DNA of 64,000 nt from the NCBI GenBank assembly GCA_002842395.1, contig PHCV01000001.1:124001-188000 (forward strand), read 5' to 3'. The notes beneath the pieces were generated by a model. That model did not search any database, was not told the DNA's origin, and saw only the letters and a program-made list of their open reading frames with translations. Made by a program: the position numbers and the translations under genes. Positions 29,049 through 37,425 of this stretch are shown here, piece by piece (within the stretch, counting starts at the first letter, position 1; each line of letters opens with the position of its first letter). The DNA comes from Betaproteobacteria bacterium HGW-Betaproteobacteria-11. GTDB lineage: Bacteria > Pseudomonadota > Gammaproteobacteria > Burkholderiales > Rhodocyclaceae.

Positions 29049-30653
29049 ATGAACGCAACTACAACCGCCAATGGACACGCCGAGGGCCACGCGGGAGGTC
29101 ACCCTGACCATGGCCATCAACCCGCCGGGTTGATGCGCTGGCTAACGACGACCAATCACAAGGACATCGGCACGATGTATTTGTGGTTCAGTTTTGCCAT
29201 GTTCATCGTCGGTGGCTGCATGGCGTTGATGATCCGCTCGGAACTGTTCCAGCCCGGGTTGCAGATCGTCAAGCCCGAGTTCTTCAATCAATTGACGACG
29301 TTGCATGGATTGATCATGGTGTTCGGCGCCATCATGCCGGCCTTCGTCGGCTTCGCCAACTGGATGATTCCGCTGCAGATCGGCGCTTCGGACATGGCTT
29401 TCGGCCGGATGAACAACTGGAGTTTCTGGTTGCTGCCCCCGGCGGCCTTGCTGCTCGTGCTGTCCATGTTCGTGCCGGGTGGCGCCGCTGCCGCGGGATG
29501 GACGCTCTACCCGCCACTGACGATTCAGCAGGGGATGGGGATGGACATGGCGATTTTCGCTATTCACATTCTCGGTATGTCTTCGATCATGGGTTCGATC
29601 AACATCATCACCACGATCCTGAATCTGCGCGCGCCGGGCATGACGCTGATGAAGATGCCGCTCTTCAGCTGGACGTGGCTGGTGACCGCCTATCTGATCA
29701 TCGCCGTGATGCCGATATTGGCCGGAGTCGTGACCATGACGCTCACCGACCGGCATTTCGGTACGCATTTTTTCAGCGCCGCGGGCGGTGGTGACCCGGT
29801 ATTGTTTCAGCATATTTTCTGGTTTTTCGGGCATCCCGAAGTCTATATCGTCATCATCCCCGGATTCGGCGTGGTATCCCAGGTGATTTCCGCCTTCTCG
29901 CGCAAGCCGGTGTTCGGCTATGCCTCGATGGTTTATGCGATTGCCGCGATCGGCATCCTTTCCTTCACGGTCTGGGCGCACCACATGTACACCACCGGCA
30001 TGCCGATTTCGGCTCAGCTCTATTTCATGTATGCGACGATGCTGATCGCCGTGCCGACGGGAGTCAAGATATTCAACTGGACAGCCACCATGTGGCGCGG
30101 TTCGCTGAGTTTCGAGACGCCGATGCTGTTTGCGATCGGCTTCATCTTTTTATTCACCCTCGGTGGTTTTTCCGGTCTGGTGCTGGCGATGGCTGCGGTT
30201 GATGTGCAGATGCAGGACACTTATTACGTCGTCGCCCACTTTCATTACACGATGGTGGCTGGTGCGCTTTTCTCGGCCTTTGCCGGAGCCTACTATTGGC
30301 TACCGAAATGGACCGGGCACATGTACAACGAAAAACTGGGCAAAGTCCATTTCTGGCTATCCTTCATTTTCTTCAACATGACCTTCTTCGTCCAGCATTT
30401 CCTGGGCATTGCCGGCATGCCCCGCCGTATTCCGGATTATGCATTGCAATTTACCGAGTTCAACCAGATTTCGACGATCGGAGCGTTCGGTTTCGGTCTT
30501 TCGCAACTCCTGTTCCTGTACATCGCGATTTCCTGCATCAAGGGTGGCGAGAAGGCGCCAGCCAAACCGTGGGATGGCGCGGAAGGTCTGGAATGGGAAG
30601 TTCCGTCGCCAGCACCCCATCACACCTGGGTAGTGCAGCCCATCGTCAAGTAA
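29049..30653 (+). CDS. ctaD: Cytochrome c oxidase subunit I (haem-copper oxidase, type A)
   Basis: Catalytic subunit with haem a, haem a3 and CuB, 12 membrane helices in 534 residues. A low-spin haem His is in LTTLHGLIMVFG. The CuB and cross-linked His-Tyr site is WFFGHPEVYIVIIPGFG, the type A1 K-channel features follow in YASMVYA and VWAHHMYTTG (two CuB His), and the haem His pair is in YYVVAHFHYTMVAG. The N-terminal 30 residues are rich in His and Gly (HAEGHAGGHPDHGHQ), possibly binding metal. It lies 45 bases after ctaC, with a GGAG ribosome site. Confidence 0.97.
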   Translation: MNATTTANGHAEGHAGGHPDHGHQPAGLMRWLTTTNHKDIGTMYLWFSFAMFIVGGCMALMIRSELFQPGLQIVKPEFFNQLTTLHGLIMVFGAIMPAFVGFANWMIPLQIGASDMAFGRMNNWSFWLLPPAALLLVLSMFVPGGAAAAGWTLYPPLTIQQGMGMDMAIFAIHILGMSSIMGSINIITTILNLRAPGMTLMKMPLFSWTWLVTAYLIIAVMPILAGVVTMTLTDRHFGTHFFSAAGGGDPVLFQHIFWFFGHPEVYIVIIPGFGVVSQVISAFSRKPVFGYASMVYAIAAIGILSFTVWAHHMYTTGMPISAQLYFMYATMLIAVPTGVKIFNWTATMWRGSLSFETPMLFAIGFIFLFTLGGFSGLVLAMAAVDVQMQDTYYVVAHFHYTMVAGALFSAFAGAYYWLPKWTGHMYNEKLGKVHFWLSFIFFNMTFFVQHFLGIAGMPRRIPDYALQFTEFNQISTIGAFGFGLSQLLFLYIAISCIKGGEKAPAKPWDGAEGLEWEVPSPAPHHTWVVQPIVK

Positions 30654-30671
30654 GGTAAGGAACGAGTTTCA

Positions 30672-30815
30672 GTGAACGCCTTCAAAAACCAGGAAATCCC
30701 GGATAAGGACCAACGTCTGGCGGCCAGGAATCTGCGTACGGCGCTCGTCCTTGCCGCGATTGCATTGGCTGTTTTTGTGGGATTCATTTTCCAGCACGGG
30801 AGCCTTGGTCGATGA
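30672..30815 (+). CDS. Cytochrome oxidase small assembly protein (short single-helix protein)
   Basis: A 47-residue frame too short for most gene finders, beginning at a GTG at 30672 (VNAFKNQEIPDKDQRLAARN) and ending in an ATGA overlap with ctaG. One hydrophobic helix (LVLAAIALAVFVGFIFQ) occupies the second half. Small single-helix proteins of this length, basic in the middle, are regularly found between ctaD and ctaG in betaproteobacteria and annotated as cytochrome oxidase small assembly proteins. Position, overlap and helix all support it. Confidence 0.75.
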   Translation: MNAFKNQEIPDKDQRLAARNLRTALVLAAIALAVFVGFIFQHGSLGR

Positions 30816-31375
30816 GCGCGGCAACCGGAGCTAAAAACTGGCGCACGCTGCTCAGGTTGGCGGCGTTTTCCGTGCTCATGTTTGGCTTCGGTTATGCATT
30901 GATTCCTCTCTATCCCGTGATGTGCAAGACGCTCGGAATAAACCAGACCGGTGTGGATGATCGCCCGGCGGTCAGCGCCCAGGTGGATGAAACCCGCTCC
31001 GTGGTGGTGGAGTTCGACTCCAATGTGCACGGCATGCCCTGGAAGTTTCGCCCCCTGGTGAGTCATGTCACGGTCCATCCCGGAGCGATCACGCAAGTCT
31101 CGTTCGAAGTTGTGAACACCTTGCCAACTCCGGTCACCGGGCAGGCGATACCGAGTTACGGCCCCCCGCTTGCGGCTGAATATTTTCGCAAACTGGAGTG
31201 TTTCTGCTTCAACAAACAAACCTTGAAACCCGGTGAGCGACGTGAGATGCCGGTGGTATTCGTTATCGATCCAGCCTTGCCCAAAGACATTTCGACGGTT
31301 ACGCTTTCTTATACATTTTTTGAAGTTGAAGGCAATCGACGTACCGCGGGGCGGAACCCGGGGGCGAGCGCATGA
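30812..31375 (+). CDS. ctaG: Cytochrome c oxidase assembly protein CtaG (Cox11)
   Basis: Membrane-anchored periplasmic copper chaperone delivering Cu to the CuB site of subunit I. 187 residues: N-terminal helix at about 17-35 (VLMFGFGYALIPLYPVMCK), an immunoglobulin-like domain with ECFCF (the Cu-binding Cys-x-Cys) near residue 130, and the TLSYTFFE end strand. The C-terminus continues with about a dozen Arg/Gly/Pro-rich residues. The ATG lies in the four-base overlap with the small assembly gene, and the end overlaps the DUF2970 gene. Confidence 0.94.
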   Translation: MSAATGAKNWRTLLRLAAFSVLMFGFGYALIPLYPVMCKTLGINQTGVDDRPAVSAQVDETRSVVVEFDSNVHGMPWKFRPLVSHVTVHPGAITQVSFEVVNTLPTPVTGQAIPSYGPPLAAEYFRKLECFCFNKQTLKPGERREMPVVFVIDPALPKDISTVTLSYTFFEVEGNRRTAGRNPGASA

Positions 31376-31599
31376 GCCTGTCGGAGCAAGCGCCACGCAA
31401 GGTCGGGTTGGGGAAGATGGCGTCGACCGTGATGGCTTCGTTTCTCGGCATCCGTCGGCGAAGCGACTATGACTCCGACGCAGCGAGCATGTCGCTCAAG
31501 CAAGTGATCATTGCCGGGCTCATCGGTGGGATTGTTTTTGTCGTCGGCGTGATCCTGCTGGTCAAGATGGTGCTGGCAAATTTGACGAATACTGGTTAA
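31372..31599 (+). CDS. DUF2970 small membrane protein
   Basis: A 75-residue protein with a basic N-terminal half (GKMASTVMASFLGIRRRSDYD) and a C-terminal membrane helix (VIIAGLIGGIVFVVGVILLVKMVL). This is the DUF2970 pattern, found in betaproteobacterial cytochrome oxidase clusters between ctaG and ctaE. The ATG overlaps the ctaG stop by four bases. The function is unknown; its place suggests a role in oxidase assembly or stability. Confidence 0.85.
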   Translation: MSLSEQAPRKVGLGKMASTVMASFLGIRRRSDYDSDAASMSLKQVIIAGLIGGIVFVVGVILLVKMVLANLTNTG

Positions 31600-31626
31600 C
31601 AGAAGGAATCTGAAGGGAGAACGAGG

Positions 31627-32484
31627 ATGTCCACGCAACAGCATCAGGAAAGTTATTACTACGTCCCTGGCCCATCGGCCTGGCCCCTGGTGGGTTCGCT
31701 GGCCTTGTTTCTGATGGCCATCGGTGCGGTCATGGTCATAAACGACACCGGGCCGGGCATGCCGACCCTGCTGGCGGGTTTTGCGGTCCTCTTCTACATG
31801 ATGTACGGCTGGTTCGGCAAGGTCATCCGCGAATCCGAGGGCGGCGCCTACAACAAACGCGTCGATAGTTCATTCCGTTGGGCGATGGGCTGGTTCATTT
31901 TCTCCGAAGTGATGTTCTTCGCGGCTTTTTTCGGTGCGCTGTATTACCTGCGCGTCATTTCGGTGCCCGATCTCTCGAGTGCGGATAACGCCCTGCTCTG
32001 GCCTGATTTCAAGGGAGTTTGGCCCAGCGCCGGGCCTGACTTCAAGGACGAATGGGAGGCCATGAAACCATGGGGCATTCCGGCGATCAATACCCTGTTG
32101 CTACTGACTTCCGGTGGCACCCTCACCTGGGCCCATTGGGGCCTGCTGAAGCGAAATCGCACCCAGCTCAAGCTGGGGCTGTTATTGACGGTATTGCTCG
32201 GTTCGCTCTTCCTCGCCCTTCAGGTCTATGAATACGGTCACGCCTATCACGAGATGAACCTGACGCTGGCCACCGGCGCCTATGGCAGCACTTTTTACCT
32301 GCTGACCGGTTTTCACGGCTTTCACGTGACCGTCGGCACGATCATGCTGTTCGTCATGCTGATGCGTTCCATGAAGGGACACTTCACGCCGGAACATCAC
32401 TTCGCTTTCGAGGCTGTGGCCTGGTACTGGCATTTCGTCGATGTGGTCTGGCTGTTCCTTTTCGTCGTGGTCTATTGGCTCTGA
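31627..32484 (+). CDS. ctaE: Cytochrome c oxidase subunit III
   Basis: Membrane subunit of 285 residues with seven hydrophobic helices. Hallmarks: YYVPGPSAWPLVGSLALF at the N-terminus, RWAMGWFIFSEVMFFAAFFGALYYLR with the Glu conserved in the family, TLLLLTSGGTLTWAHWGLL, and the C-terminal GFHGFHVTVGTIML and AFEAVAWYWHFVDVVWLFLFVVVYW. A long periplasmic-side loop after helix III is normal for the betaproteobacterial form. The ribosome site AAGGGAGAACGAGG is upstream of the ATG at 31627. It closes the structural gene set ctaC-ctaD-ctaE. Confidence 0.96.
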   Translation: MSTQQHQESYYYVPGPSAWPLVGSLALFLMAIGAVMVINDTGPGMPTLLAGFAVLFYMMYGWFGKVIRESEGGAYNKRVDSSFRWAMGWFIFSEVMFFAAFFGALYYLRVISVPDLSSADNALLWPDFKGVWPSAGPDFKDEWEAMKPWGIPAINTLLLLTSGGTLTWAHWGLLKRNRTQLKLGLLLTVLLGSLFLALQVYEYGHAYHEMNLTLATGAYGSTFYLLTGFHGFHVTVGTIMLFVMLMRSMKGHFTPEHHFAFEAVAWYWHFVDVVWLFLFVVVYWL

Positions 32485-32572
32485 CCCATCGCGGAGCCGC
32501 CTTGCCATTTTTACAGTATTCGCTGTTCGCCTAGCGGCGCCGGGTGCAGATTCGACAAGACGATTGGCTGAA

Positions 32573-32767
32573 TCACAGCCGCTGGCCGATGATCCCGAAG
32601 TAATGGGCCGCCATGAGCAGCAGGAACAAGCCGATGGAAAGGCCGACTCGGGTGGTCAGCGCCTTGACCGTTCGAGTGGAACCGCTGGTGTCCTTGAACA
32701 GGAAATACAGCGCGGAAAACAGGCTTGCGGCAATCGCGACCAGCAACAGGATAACGATTGTTCTCAT
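32573..32767 (-). CDS. DUF2909 twin-helix membrane protein
   Basis: A 64-residue protein of two membrane helices (about 2-24 and 43-63) joined by a short basic loop (KDTSGSTRTVKALTTR). This is the DUF2909 pattern, seen next to oxidase genes in betaproteobacteria, usually divergent from SURF1 as here. It is the only minus-strand gene in the cluster. The function is unknown. Confidence 0.85.
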   Translation of the reverse strand: MRTIVILLLVAIAASLFSALYFLFKDTSGSTRTVKALTTRVGLSIGLFLLLMAAHYFGIIGQRL

Positions 32768-32838
32768 GTCTTGGACTTTGCCTGATCAGTTTTTTGGCCG
32801 GTCAGTTTACCGGAATAGTCGATGCGTGACCTTTCCCC

Positions 32839-33582
32839 ATGAATAGCTCCAGTCTTGCCGGAGGAAGACGGAAATGGCATCGGCGGGCGATACCAGCCCT
32901 GGCCGCGGTTCTGGTGATTGGCGTCACATTGCGCCTGGGTTTTTGGCAACTCGATCGTGCACGGCAAAGAGAGGCCATGGCGGTACAGATGAACGCCGTT
33001 CGTACTCAACTTCCTTTAGTTCTTGGAGAGACTCGCGTCGATGGCAAGGCATACGAATTTCACCCGGCGCAGGTGCAAGGGGAATGGGTGCCGGAGCAGA
33101 CCCTCTTCCTCGATAACCAGATTTACCAAGGACAGGCGGGATTCGATGTCCTGATGCCGATCAGGCTTGCCGGCACGAATATCAATGTATTGGTCAACCG
33201 CGGCTGGGTGGCGGGGAGCGGAGACCGCAGCCGGCTACCCGGAGTCGTTACGCCGCAAGGGATGCAGCGCATCACGGGTTTCATCCGGGAACGCACGCCG
33301 CGGGTTGGATCGGTCGGCATCGAGGCGAGGAACGGCATCGTCTGGAGCGAAGTAACCCCAGCCGCCTTTGCGGCATGGGCAGGATTCTCCGTGCAGCCCC
33401 TGGTGCTGTACCAGACCAGTGTGGCGGAAGATGGTTTGATCCGTGACTGGCCGTCCCCCGGCAGCGGGGCAGACCGCAACCGCGGCTATGCCGTGCAGTG
33501 GTTTGCCATGGCGCTGGTGACCGCCGCGCTCTGGGGGTACTACGGAATTCGAGGAAAGAAGAAAGATGACAAAGTCACGTAA
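32839..33582 (+). CDS. SURF1-family cytochrome oxidase biogenesis protein
   Basis: 247 residues, two membrane helices (about 14-35 and near 222-240) enclosing a periplasmic domain. LGFWQLDRARQREA after the first helix, the strand G.WVPEQTLFLDNQIYQGQAGFDVLMPI, NVLVNRGWV, and the C-terminal NRGYAVQWFAMALVTAALWGYYG are SURF1 family marks. SURF1 helps insert haem a into subunit I. The end overlaps the next gene by 17 bases. Confidence 0.93.
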   Translation: MNSSSLAGGRRKWHRRAIPALAAVLVIGVTLRLGFWQLDRARQREAMAVQMNAVRTQLPLVLGETRVDGKAYEFHPAQVQGEWVPEQTLFLDNQIYQGQAGFDVLMPIRLAGTNINVLVNRGWVAGSGDRSRLPGVVTPQGMQRITGFIRERTPRVGSVGIEARNGIVWSEVTPAAFAAWAGFSVQPLVLYQTSVAEDGLIRDWPSPGSGADRNRGYAVQWFAMALVTAALWGYYGIRGKKKDDKVT

Positions 33583-34120
33583 GACCCTGTTATTGCTGAT
33601 CGCCGTCGGAGTATTTCCGCTGGTTGCCGCCTATGCCCTGTACTGGGGGTGGCGGCCCACAGCGCGGATGAATCACGGCGAGCTGCTGGAAACCCGCCCT
33701 GCCGATTTGCAGAAGTTGCACACGACGGATGGGCGCAATCTGGCCGAGGTCGTGACAAAAAAATGGGTATTGCTTACGGTGCAGGCCGCGGCCTGTGACG
33801 CGCGGTGCCAAAATAAACTTTACTTGATGCGCCAGATCCGTACGGCACAAAACGAAAACATGCTGCGGATCGAGCGGGTGTGGGCCGTCACCGGCCCCGG
33901 CCAACCCGACCCCGCGTTGCTCGCCGTCCATCCGGGACTGCGCCTGGCACATGCTCGTGAAGACGAATTGAAGCCGCTGCCGCTTGGAGGCGACGCAGGG
34001 GCATACATTTTTCTCATCGATCCTCTCGGCAATCTGGTTCTGCGCTACGATGAAAGCACCAACCCAAAGGGCATGCTGGCCGACCTGCGTCGACTGCTGC
34101 GCTACTCCGGATTGGGATGA
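33566..34120 (+). CDS. Membrane-anchored SCO/thioredoxin-like cytochrome oxidase assembly protein
   Basis: 184 residues: one N-terminal helix ([20 protein letters not shown]) and a periplasmic domain with a degenerate thioredoxin/SCO fold. [31 protein letters not shown] puts a Cys-x3-Cys where SCO proteins bind copper, and [16 protein letters not shown] is the SCO-like strand. Proteins of this kind stand between SURF1 and ctaA/ctaB in betaproteobacteria. The start overlaps SURF1, and the end overlaps a possible ctaB start (ATGA). The function is inferred from context and the Cys pair. Confidence 0.75.
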   Translation: MTKSRKTLLLLIAVGVFPLVAAYALYWGWRPTARMNHGELLETRPADLQKLHTTDGRNLAEVVTKKWVLLTVQAAACDARCQNKLYLMRQIRTAQNENMLRIERVWAVTGPGQPDPALLAVHPGLRLAHAREDELKPLPLGGDAGAYIFLIDPLGNLVLRYDESTNPKGMLADLRRLLRYSGLG

Positions 34121-35061
34121 CAGCGCCGCCCCTTAGCTTCTGCCCCCAGGAACCCGATGTCATGACGATTGCCCACTCCGCCAACAAGCCCTCCGAGATT
34201 GCCCTCTGGGTCGGGAATTACCTCGCGCTGACCAAGCCGCGGGTCGTCTCGCTGGTCGTCTTTTGCGCGTTTATCGGAATGCTGCTGGCGCCGGATGACG
34301 GCCTGTCCTTGCAGCGGATCGTGGCGGCGACCGTCGGCATCGCGCTCGTCGCCGGCTCTGCCGCGGTGTTCAACTGCCTGGTCGAGCAACGGATCGACCG
34401 GCAGATGGCACGCACCCGGGCACGGGCGACGGCGCGCGGCGAGGTCAGCACGCGCGCCGCCCTGCTCTGGTCACTTGGATTGGCGTCCATCGGTATGGCG
34501 CTACTGCTGTTTTGGGTCAATACGCTGACGGCCGCCCTGACCTTCGCTACCTTTGTCGGTTATTCGATCGTCTACACCCTGATCCTCAAGCCACGGACGC
34601 CGCAGAACATCGTCATCGGGGGTCTGTCGGGCGCCATGCCGCCGGCACTGGGTTGGGCCGCGGTGGCGGACAGCGTGCCGGCCGAAGCCTGGATTCTGGT
34701 GCTGATCATCTACGCCTGGACACCGCCCCATTTCTGGGCCCTGGCGCTTTACCGCACCCGCGAATACGCCGCCGCGGGGGTGCCGATGCTGCCGGTGACC
34801 CATGGCCCCGAGTTCACCCGCCTGCACGTCTTCCTGTACACCGTCTTGCTGTCCGCCGTGACCCTGTTGCCATTCATCATCCGCATGAGCGGCTGGGTCT
34901 ACCTCGCGGCAGCCCTGCTGCTGGACGCGATTTTTCTCGCTTATGCCTGGCTGGTTTGGCGTGACTACAGCGATCGGGTGGCGCAAAAGACATTCCGTTA
35001 CTCGATTTTCTATCTGTCGGCCCTGTTTGCAGCCCTGCTGCTCGATCATTACCTCGTCTGA
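34117..35061 (+). CDS. ctaB: Protohaem IX farnesyltransferase (haem O synthase)
   Basis: UbiA-type membrane prenyltransferase that adds farnesyl to haem B. Allylic diphosphate motifs: [19 protein letters not shown] (the NxxxD/Rx pattern of CtaB), and the second motif [20 protein letters not shown] near residues 204-223. About nine membrane helices. The start is either the ATG at 34117, overlapping the previous gene (ATGA), or the ATG at 34162 ([10 protein letters not shown]), which begins the conserved region; the first 15 residues are not typical, so 34162 is equally likely. Haem A synthase (ctaA), usually just upstream, is absent here. Confidence 0.93.
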   Translation: MTAPPLSFCPQEPDVMTIAHSANKPSEIALWVGNYLALTKPRVVSLVVFCAFIGMLLAPDDGLSLQRIVAATVGIALVAGSAAVFNCLVEQRIDRQMARTRARATARGEVSTRAALLWSLGLASIGMALLLFWVNTLTAALTFATFVGYSIVYTLILKPRTPQNIVIGGLSGAMPPALGWAAVADSVPAEAWILVLIIYAWTPPHFWALALYRTREYAAAGVPMLPVTHGPEFTRLHVFLYTVLLSAVTLLPFIIRMSGWVYLAAALLLDAIFLAYAWLVWRDYSDRVAQKTFRYSIFYLSALFAALLLDHYLV

Positions 35062-35636
35062 TGCGAGTGTTCGTTCTGGCTCTGCTGCTCTGCCTGCTGG
35101 CCGGTTGCGGCGAGCCGCCGCGGTTCAATGCAACCGACATCAGGGGCAGCGGGCTGGGCGCCGATTTTTCGCTGACCGACCACCACGGCAAGCAACGGCG
35201 GCTGGCCGATTTCCGCGGCAAGGCGGTGATCCTTTTTTTTGGCTATGCGCACTGCGCGGACATCTGCCCGACGACACTGACCACGCTTGGCCAAGCCGTG
35301 ACCCTGCTCGGCGCCGAAGCACAACAGGTGCAGGTGCTGTTCGTCACCCTCGACCCGCAGCGTGACAGCGCGGCGCTGCTTTCCAGGTATGTCCCCGCCT
35401 TCAACGCCTCGTTTCTCGGGCTGAGAGGGGATCAAGCGAACACAGAAGCCGCAGTCAGGGCGTTCCGGGCGTTTGACAAGCAGCAGCCCGGGACGACGCC
35501 GGACAGCTACACCATCGATCACACTTCGGGCAGCTACGTATTCGACCCGCAAGGGCGGGTGCGGCTCTATCTGCGCAACGGGGAAACACCGGCGCAGATC
35601 GCCGCCGATCTCAAGCTTATTCTGTCCGGGAAATAG
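35061..35636 (+). CDS. SCO1/SenC copper-delivery lipoprotein
   Basis: Delivers copper to the CuA site of subunit II. 191 residues: lipoprotein signal with lipobox LLAGC (Cys16), then the thioredoxin-like SCO domain: ADFSLTDHHGKQRRLADFRG, FGYAHCADICPTTL with the copper-binding Cys-x3-Cys, FVTLDPQRD, and the third ligand His in YTIDHTSGSYVFDPQGR. It starts at the last base of the ctaB stop (one-base overlap) and is the last gene of the oxidase cluster. Two copies of the dispersed repeat follow. Confidence 0.93.
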   Translation: MRVFVLALLLCLLAGCGEPPRFNATDIRGSGLGADFSLTDHHGKQRRLADFRGKAVILFFGYAHCADICPTTLTTLGQAVTLLGAEAQQVQVLFVTLDPQRDSAALLSRYVPAFNASFLGLRGDQANTEAAVRAFRAFDKQQPGTTPDSYTIDHTSGSYVFDPQGRVRLYLRNGETPAQIAADLKLILSGK

Positions 35637-35656
35637 GAAAAGGCAACGGTACCGTG

Positions 35657-35681
35657 AAAAGTCGGCGCTGGCAGCGTCCAG
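35657..35681 (+). repeat. Dispersed 25-nt element, copy 5 (after the SCO gene)
   Basis: AAAAGTCGGCGCTGGC is intact, but the second block is GTCCAG, the only full copy that lacks the ACGGCG half. It lies 20 bases after the SCO stop, in the convergent gap. Confidence 0.8.
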
Positions 35682-35755
35682 CGACCGAAGGGGTCGAGGT
35701 CGACCGCCGGGTTGGGTGATACACGTTGGCAGGGCACGGCAAGACGAGCCCCGAG

Positions 35756-35780
35756 AAAAGTCGGCGCTGGCATTACGGCG
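35756..35780 (+). repeat. Dispersed 25-nt element, copy 6 (at the hxlR stop)
   Basis: AAAAGTCGGCGCTGGC, ATT, ACGGCG, in the same orientation as copy 5 and 99 bases from it. The last bases overlap the final codons of the convergent HxlR gene; its TAA stop is formed by the ATT-A junction. Confidence 0.85.
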
Positions 35781-36114
35781 ACCCTGAGCCAAGGCGCTGT
35801 TCCAATTGATCGACTTGGTCGAGCAGTTCCGCGAACTCGTGGCCGAAGGCGGTAATGTGGTATTCAGCGCGCGGCGGTACTTCCGGGTAGCTGGTCTTTT
35901 CCAAAATGCCGAAGCGCACCAACTTGACTAGGCGCTCGTTGAGCACCTTGGCGCTGAGACCATCGATGGCGTGTTCCATGGCGCCGGGCCGGTGCACGCC
36001 ATGGCGCACCAGGTCAATCACGGTCAGCGACCATTTGCAGCCGATTACGCTCTCCACCATCTGATGCACGCTGGATGTTTCCACGAAAAAATATCTCCAC
36101 TGTCGATTCAACAA
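35773..36114 (-). CDS. HxlR-family winged-helix transcription regulator
   Basis: A 113-residue winged-helix protein: GCKWSLTVIDLVRHGVHRPGAME (the W.L.I...L..G..RF.EL pattern of HxlR), then GLSAKVLNERLVKLVRFGILEKTSYPEVPPRAEYHITAFG, which is the recognition helix and wing. The conserved N-terminal Cys of redox or aldehyde-sensing HxlR members may correspond to the C in IGCKWS. It diverges from the cytochrome P460 gene with a 113-base gap, so it probably controls it, directly or as a divergent pair. Confidence 0.85.
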   Translation of the reverse strand: MLNRQWRYFFVETSSVHQMVESVIGCKWSLTVIDLVRHGVHRPGAMEHAIDGLSAKVLNERLVKLVRFGILEKTSYPEVPPRAEYHITAFGHEFAELLDQVDQLEQRLGSGSP

Positions 36115-36227
36115 GATGCACCGTTTGGTGCCTTCCCCACGCTTTGGTGCCCGCTTTTCGCCCCCGCTTGCGGCCTGTAGCTTTGCGCTTGCAGCACCGA
36201 CAAATCTTATTCGAAAAGGAGTCTTTC

Positions 36228-36707
36228 ATGCACCGCGTTCCTGTATTCATTCTGGCACTCATGAGCACCACGGCAGCCCTTGCCGCGGACACCGCCGCCG
36301 TCCCCTATCCGCAGAATTACCGCGACTGGCATCATGTCAAGAGCATGGTCATCAATCCGGGCCACGGGCTTTACGATGCCTTCGGCGGCATCCACCACTT
36401 CTACGCCAACGCCGCCGCCGTGAAGGGATACAAGAGCGGCAAATGGCCCGACGGCGCGGTGATCGTGTTCGACCTATTGGAGGCGAAGACGGCCGACAAT
36501 ACCGTGACCGAGGGTGCGCGCAAGGTGGTCGGTGTGATGCACCGCGACGCGAAGAAATTTTCCGCGACCGGCGGCTGGGGCTACGAGGGCTTCAAGGGCG
36601 ACAGCAAGACCGAGCGCGCGGTCGGCGCCAATGCGCTTGCGGCCTGCCACACCTGCCACATCGCGCAGAAGGACAGCGGCTTCGTTTTCAGCAAGCTGCG
36701 GCCGTGA
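36228..36707 (+). CDS. Cytochrome P460 family haem protein
   Basis: A secreted 159-residue protein: signal peptide residues 1-20 (cleavage after ALA), then the P460 beta fold. YPQNYRDWHHVKSMVINPGH is the family opening, FGGIHHFYANAAAVKGY and WPDGAVIVFDL follow, and the haem attachment site CHTCH is near the C-terminus in the order expected for P460. P460 enzymes oxidise hydroxylamine or bind NO; a Lys cross-link to haem cannot be judged here. AAAAGGAG precedes the ATG at 36228; upstream in-frame starts are rejected because they would remove the signal peptide from the N-terminus. Confidence 0.9.
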   Translation: MHRVPVFILALMSTTAALAADTAAVPYPQNYRDWHHVKSMVINPGHGLYDAFGGIHHFYANAAAVKGYKSGKWPDGAVIVFDLLEAKTADNTVTEGARKVVGVMHRDAKKFSATGGWGYEGFKGDSKTERAVGANALAACHTCHIAQKDSGFVFSKLRP

Positions 36708-36776
36708 GCAGCGCATGGGATTCTGCACCGATGCCACTGCGCTAGTCCCCGTAGGAAGCTCAGTGGTCATTGAGGC

Positions 36777-36839
36777 GCCCAACGCCCAAGCTCAGAGGCG
36801 GCCGCGCAGCGGCCGTCCCTCTGGAGCGCGTTGTTGGAT
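36777..36839 (-). other. attC site (end of cassette 5)
   Basis: 63 bp. On the minus strand it starts ATCCAAC (R'') and ends GTTGGGC (R'), with a strong internal stem made by GGACGGCCGC and GCGGCCGCCT halves. It lies four bases after the stop of the HEPN gene, the last cassette gene. Confidence 0.85.
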
Positions 36840-36842
36840 CGC

Positions 36843-37421
36843 TTAGGCACCGACTTGACGAATCCAATCGCGAATTGCGGTACCAATTCTCTCGACATCC
36901 TGAAGCCCAAGCTCTCCACTGTGCATGATCACGTTTCGAGACCGCTCAAGGGTAGACATGATCTGGCGCGTCCAATCTTGCGACTCCAAGTGGTTCTCAA
37001 AATGCTGCCAGTTGTTGGCCATTATTGAAGCCAAGTCGCCAAACTCCGTGTAGTTGAGTGGCTCATCGCCTCGCGGTGTGTGCCACCGAACCTTTGCTTC
37101 TTGGGCCATTCTCGTTTCGGCCCTGGTCCGAATTTTCTCTGGTACTGCGCTCTTCCACCAATCCGCTCCGACGATTTCCAAGAGCCGCTTCGATACAAAC
37201 TCGCGGACTGTGTTCTCGAACGCAGCAATGGCGACATAAACAGTAGCCATCCGTTTCGCGCGGGACACCAAGTCCTCATCGAGCGCTGAGATAGGAAGTC
37301 GTGCAGCTACGGCGGCATCGACATTGGATGTTAGTGATATGCGACTTATCCGTGATGTTTTATCGAGCGCAGACTCCGTCAGAAGAGCGCGGAAAGCAAA
37401 AGAATAGAGATCGCCTCTCAT
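36843..37421 (-). CDS. HEPN-domain protein with R-x4-H motif (Swt1-like), integron cassette gene
   Basis: 192 residues, soluble, mainly helical. Middle region: RAKRMATVYVAIAAFENTVR, a helix typical of Swt1-type HEPN proteins, then WW in GADWWKSAVPEKIRTR. The C-terminus carries RNVIMH (R162-x4-H167), the HEPN RNase signature, in the context of a helix followed by SGELGLQDVERIGTAIRDWI. HEPN proteins with this motif are often metal-independent RNases acting as toxins or in phage defence. It starts four bases after the DUF5343 gene, in the same cassette, and no attC separates the two. I infer a toxin or effector paired with the DUF5343 partner; direct function is not shown. Confidence 0.68.
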   Translation of the reverse strand: MRGDLYSFAFRALLTESALDKTSRISRISLTSNVDAAVAARLPISALDEDLVSRAKRMATVYVAIAAFENTVREFVSKRLLEIVGADWWKSAVPEKIRTRAETRMAQEAKVRWHTPRGDEPLNYTEFGDLASIMANNWQHFENHLESQDWTRQIMSTLERSRNVIMHSGELGLQDVERIGTAIRDWIRQVGA

Positions 37422-37425
37422 GGCA

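Noticed and set aside
35148-35172. GGGCGCCGATTTTTCGCTG in the SCO gene looks like the dispersed element
   Set aside because: It encodes GADFSLTD, a conserved SCO segment, and the second block is absent, so similarity is by codon chance.
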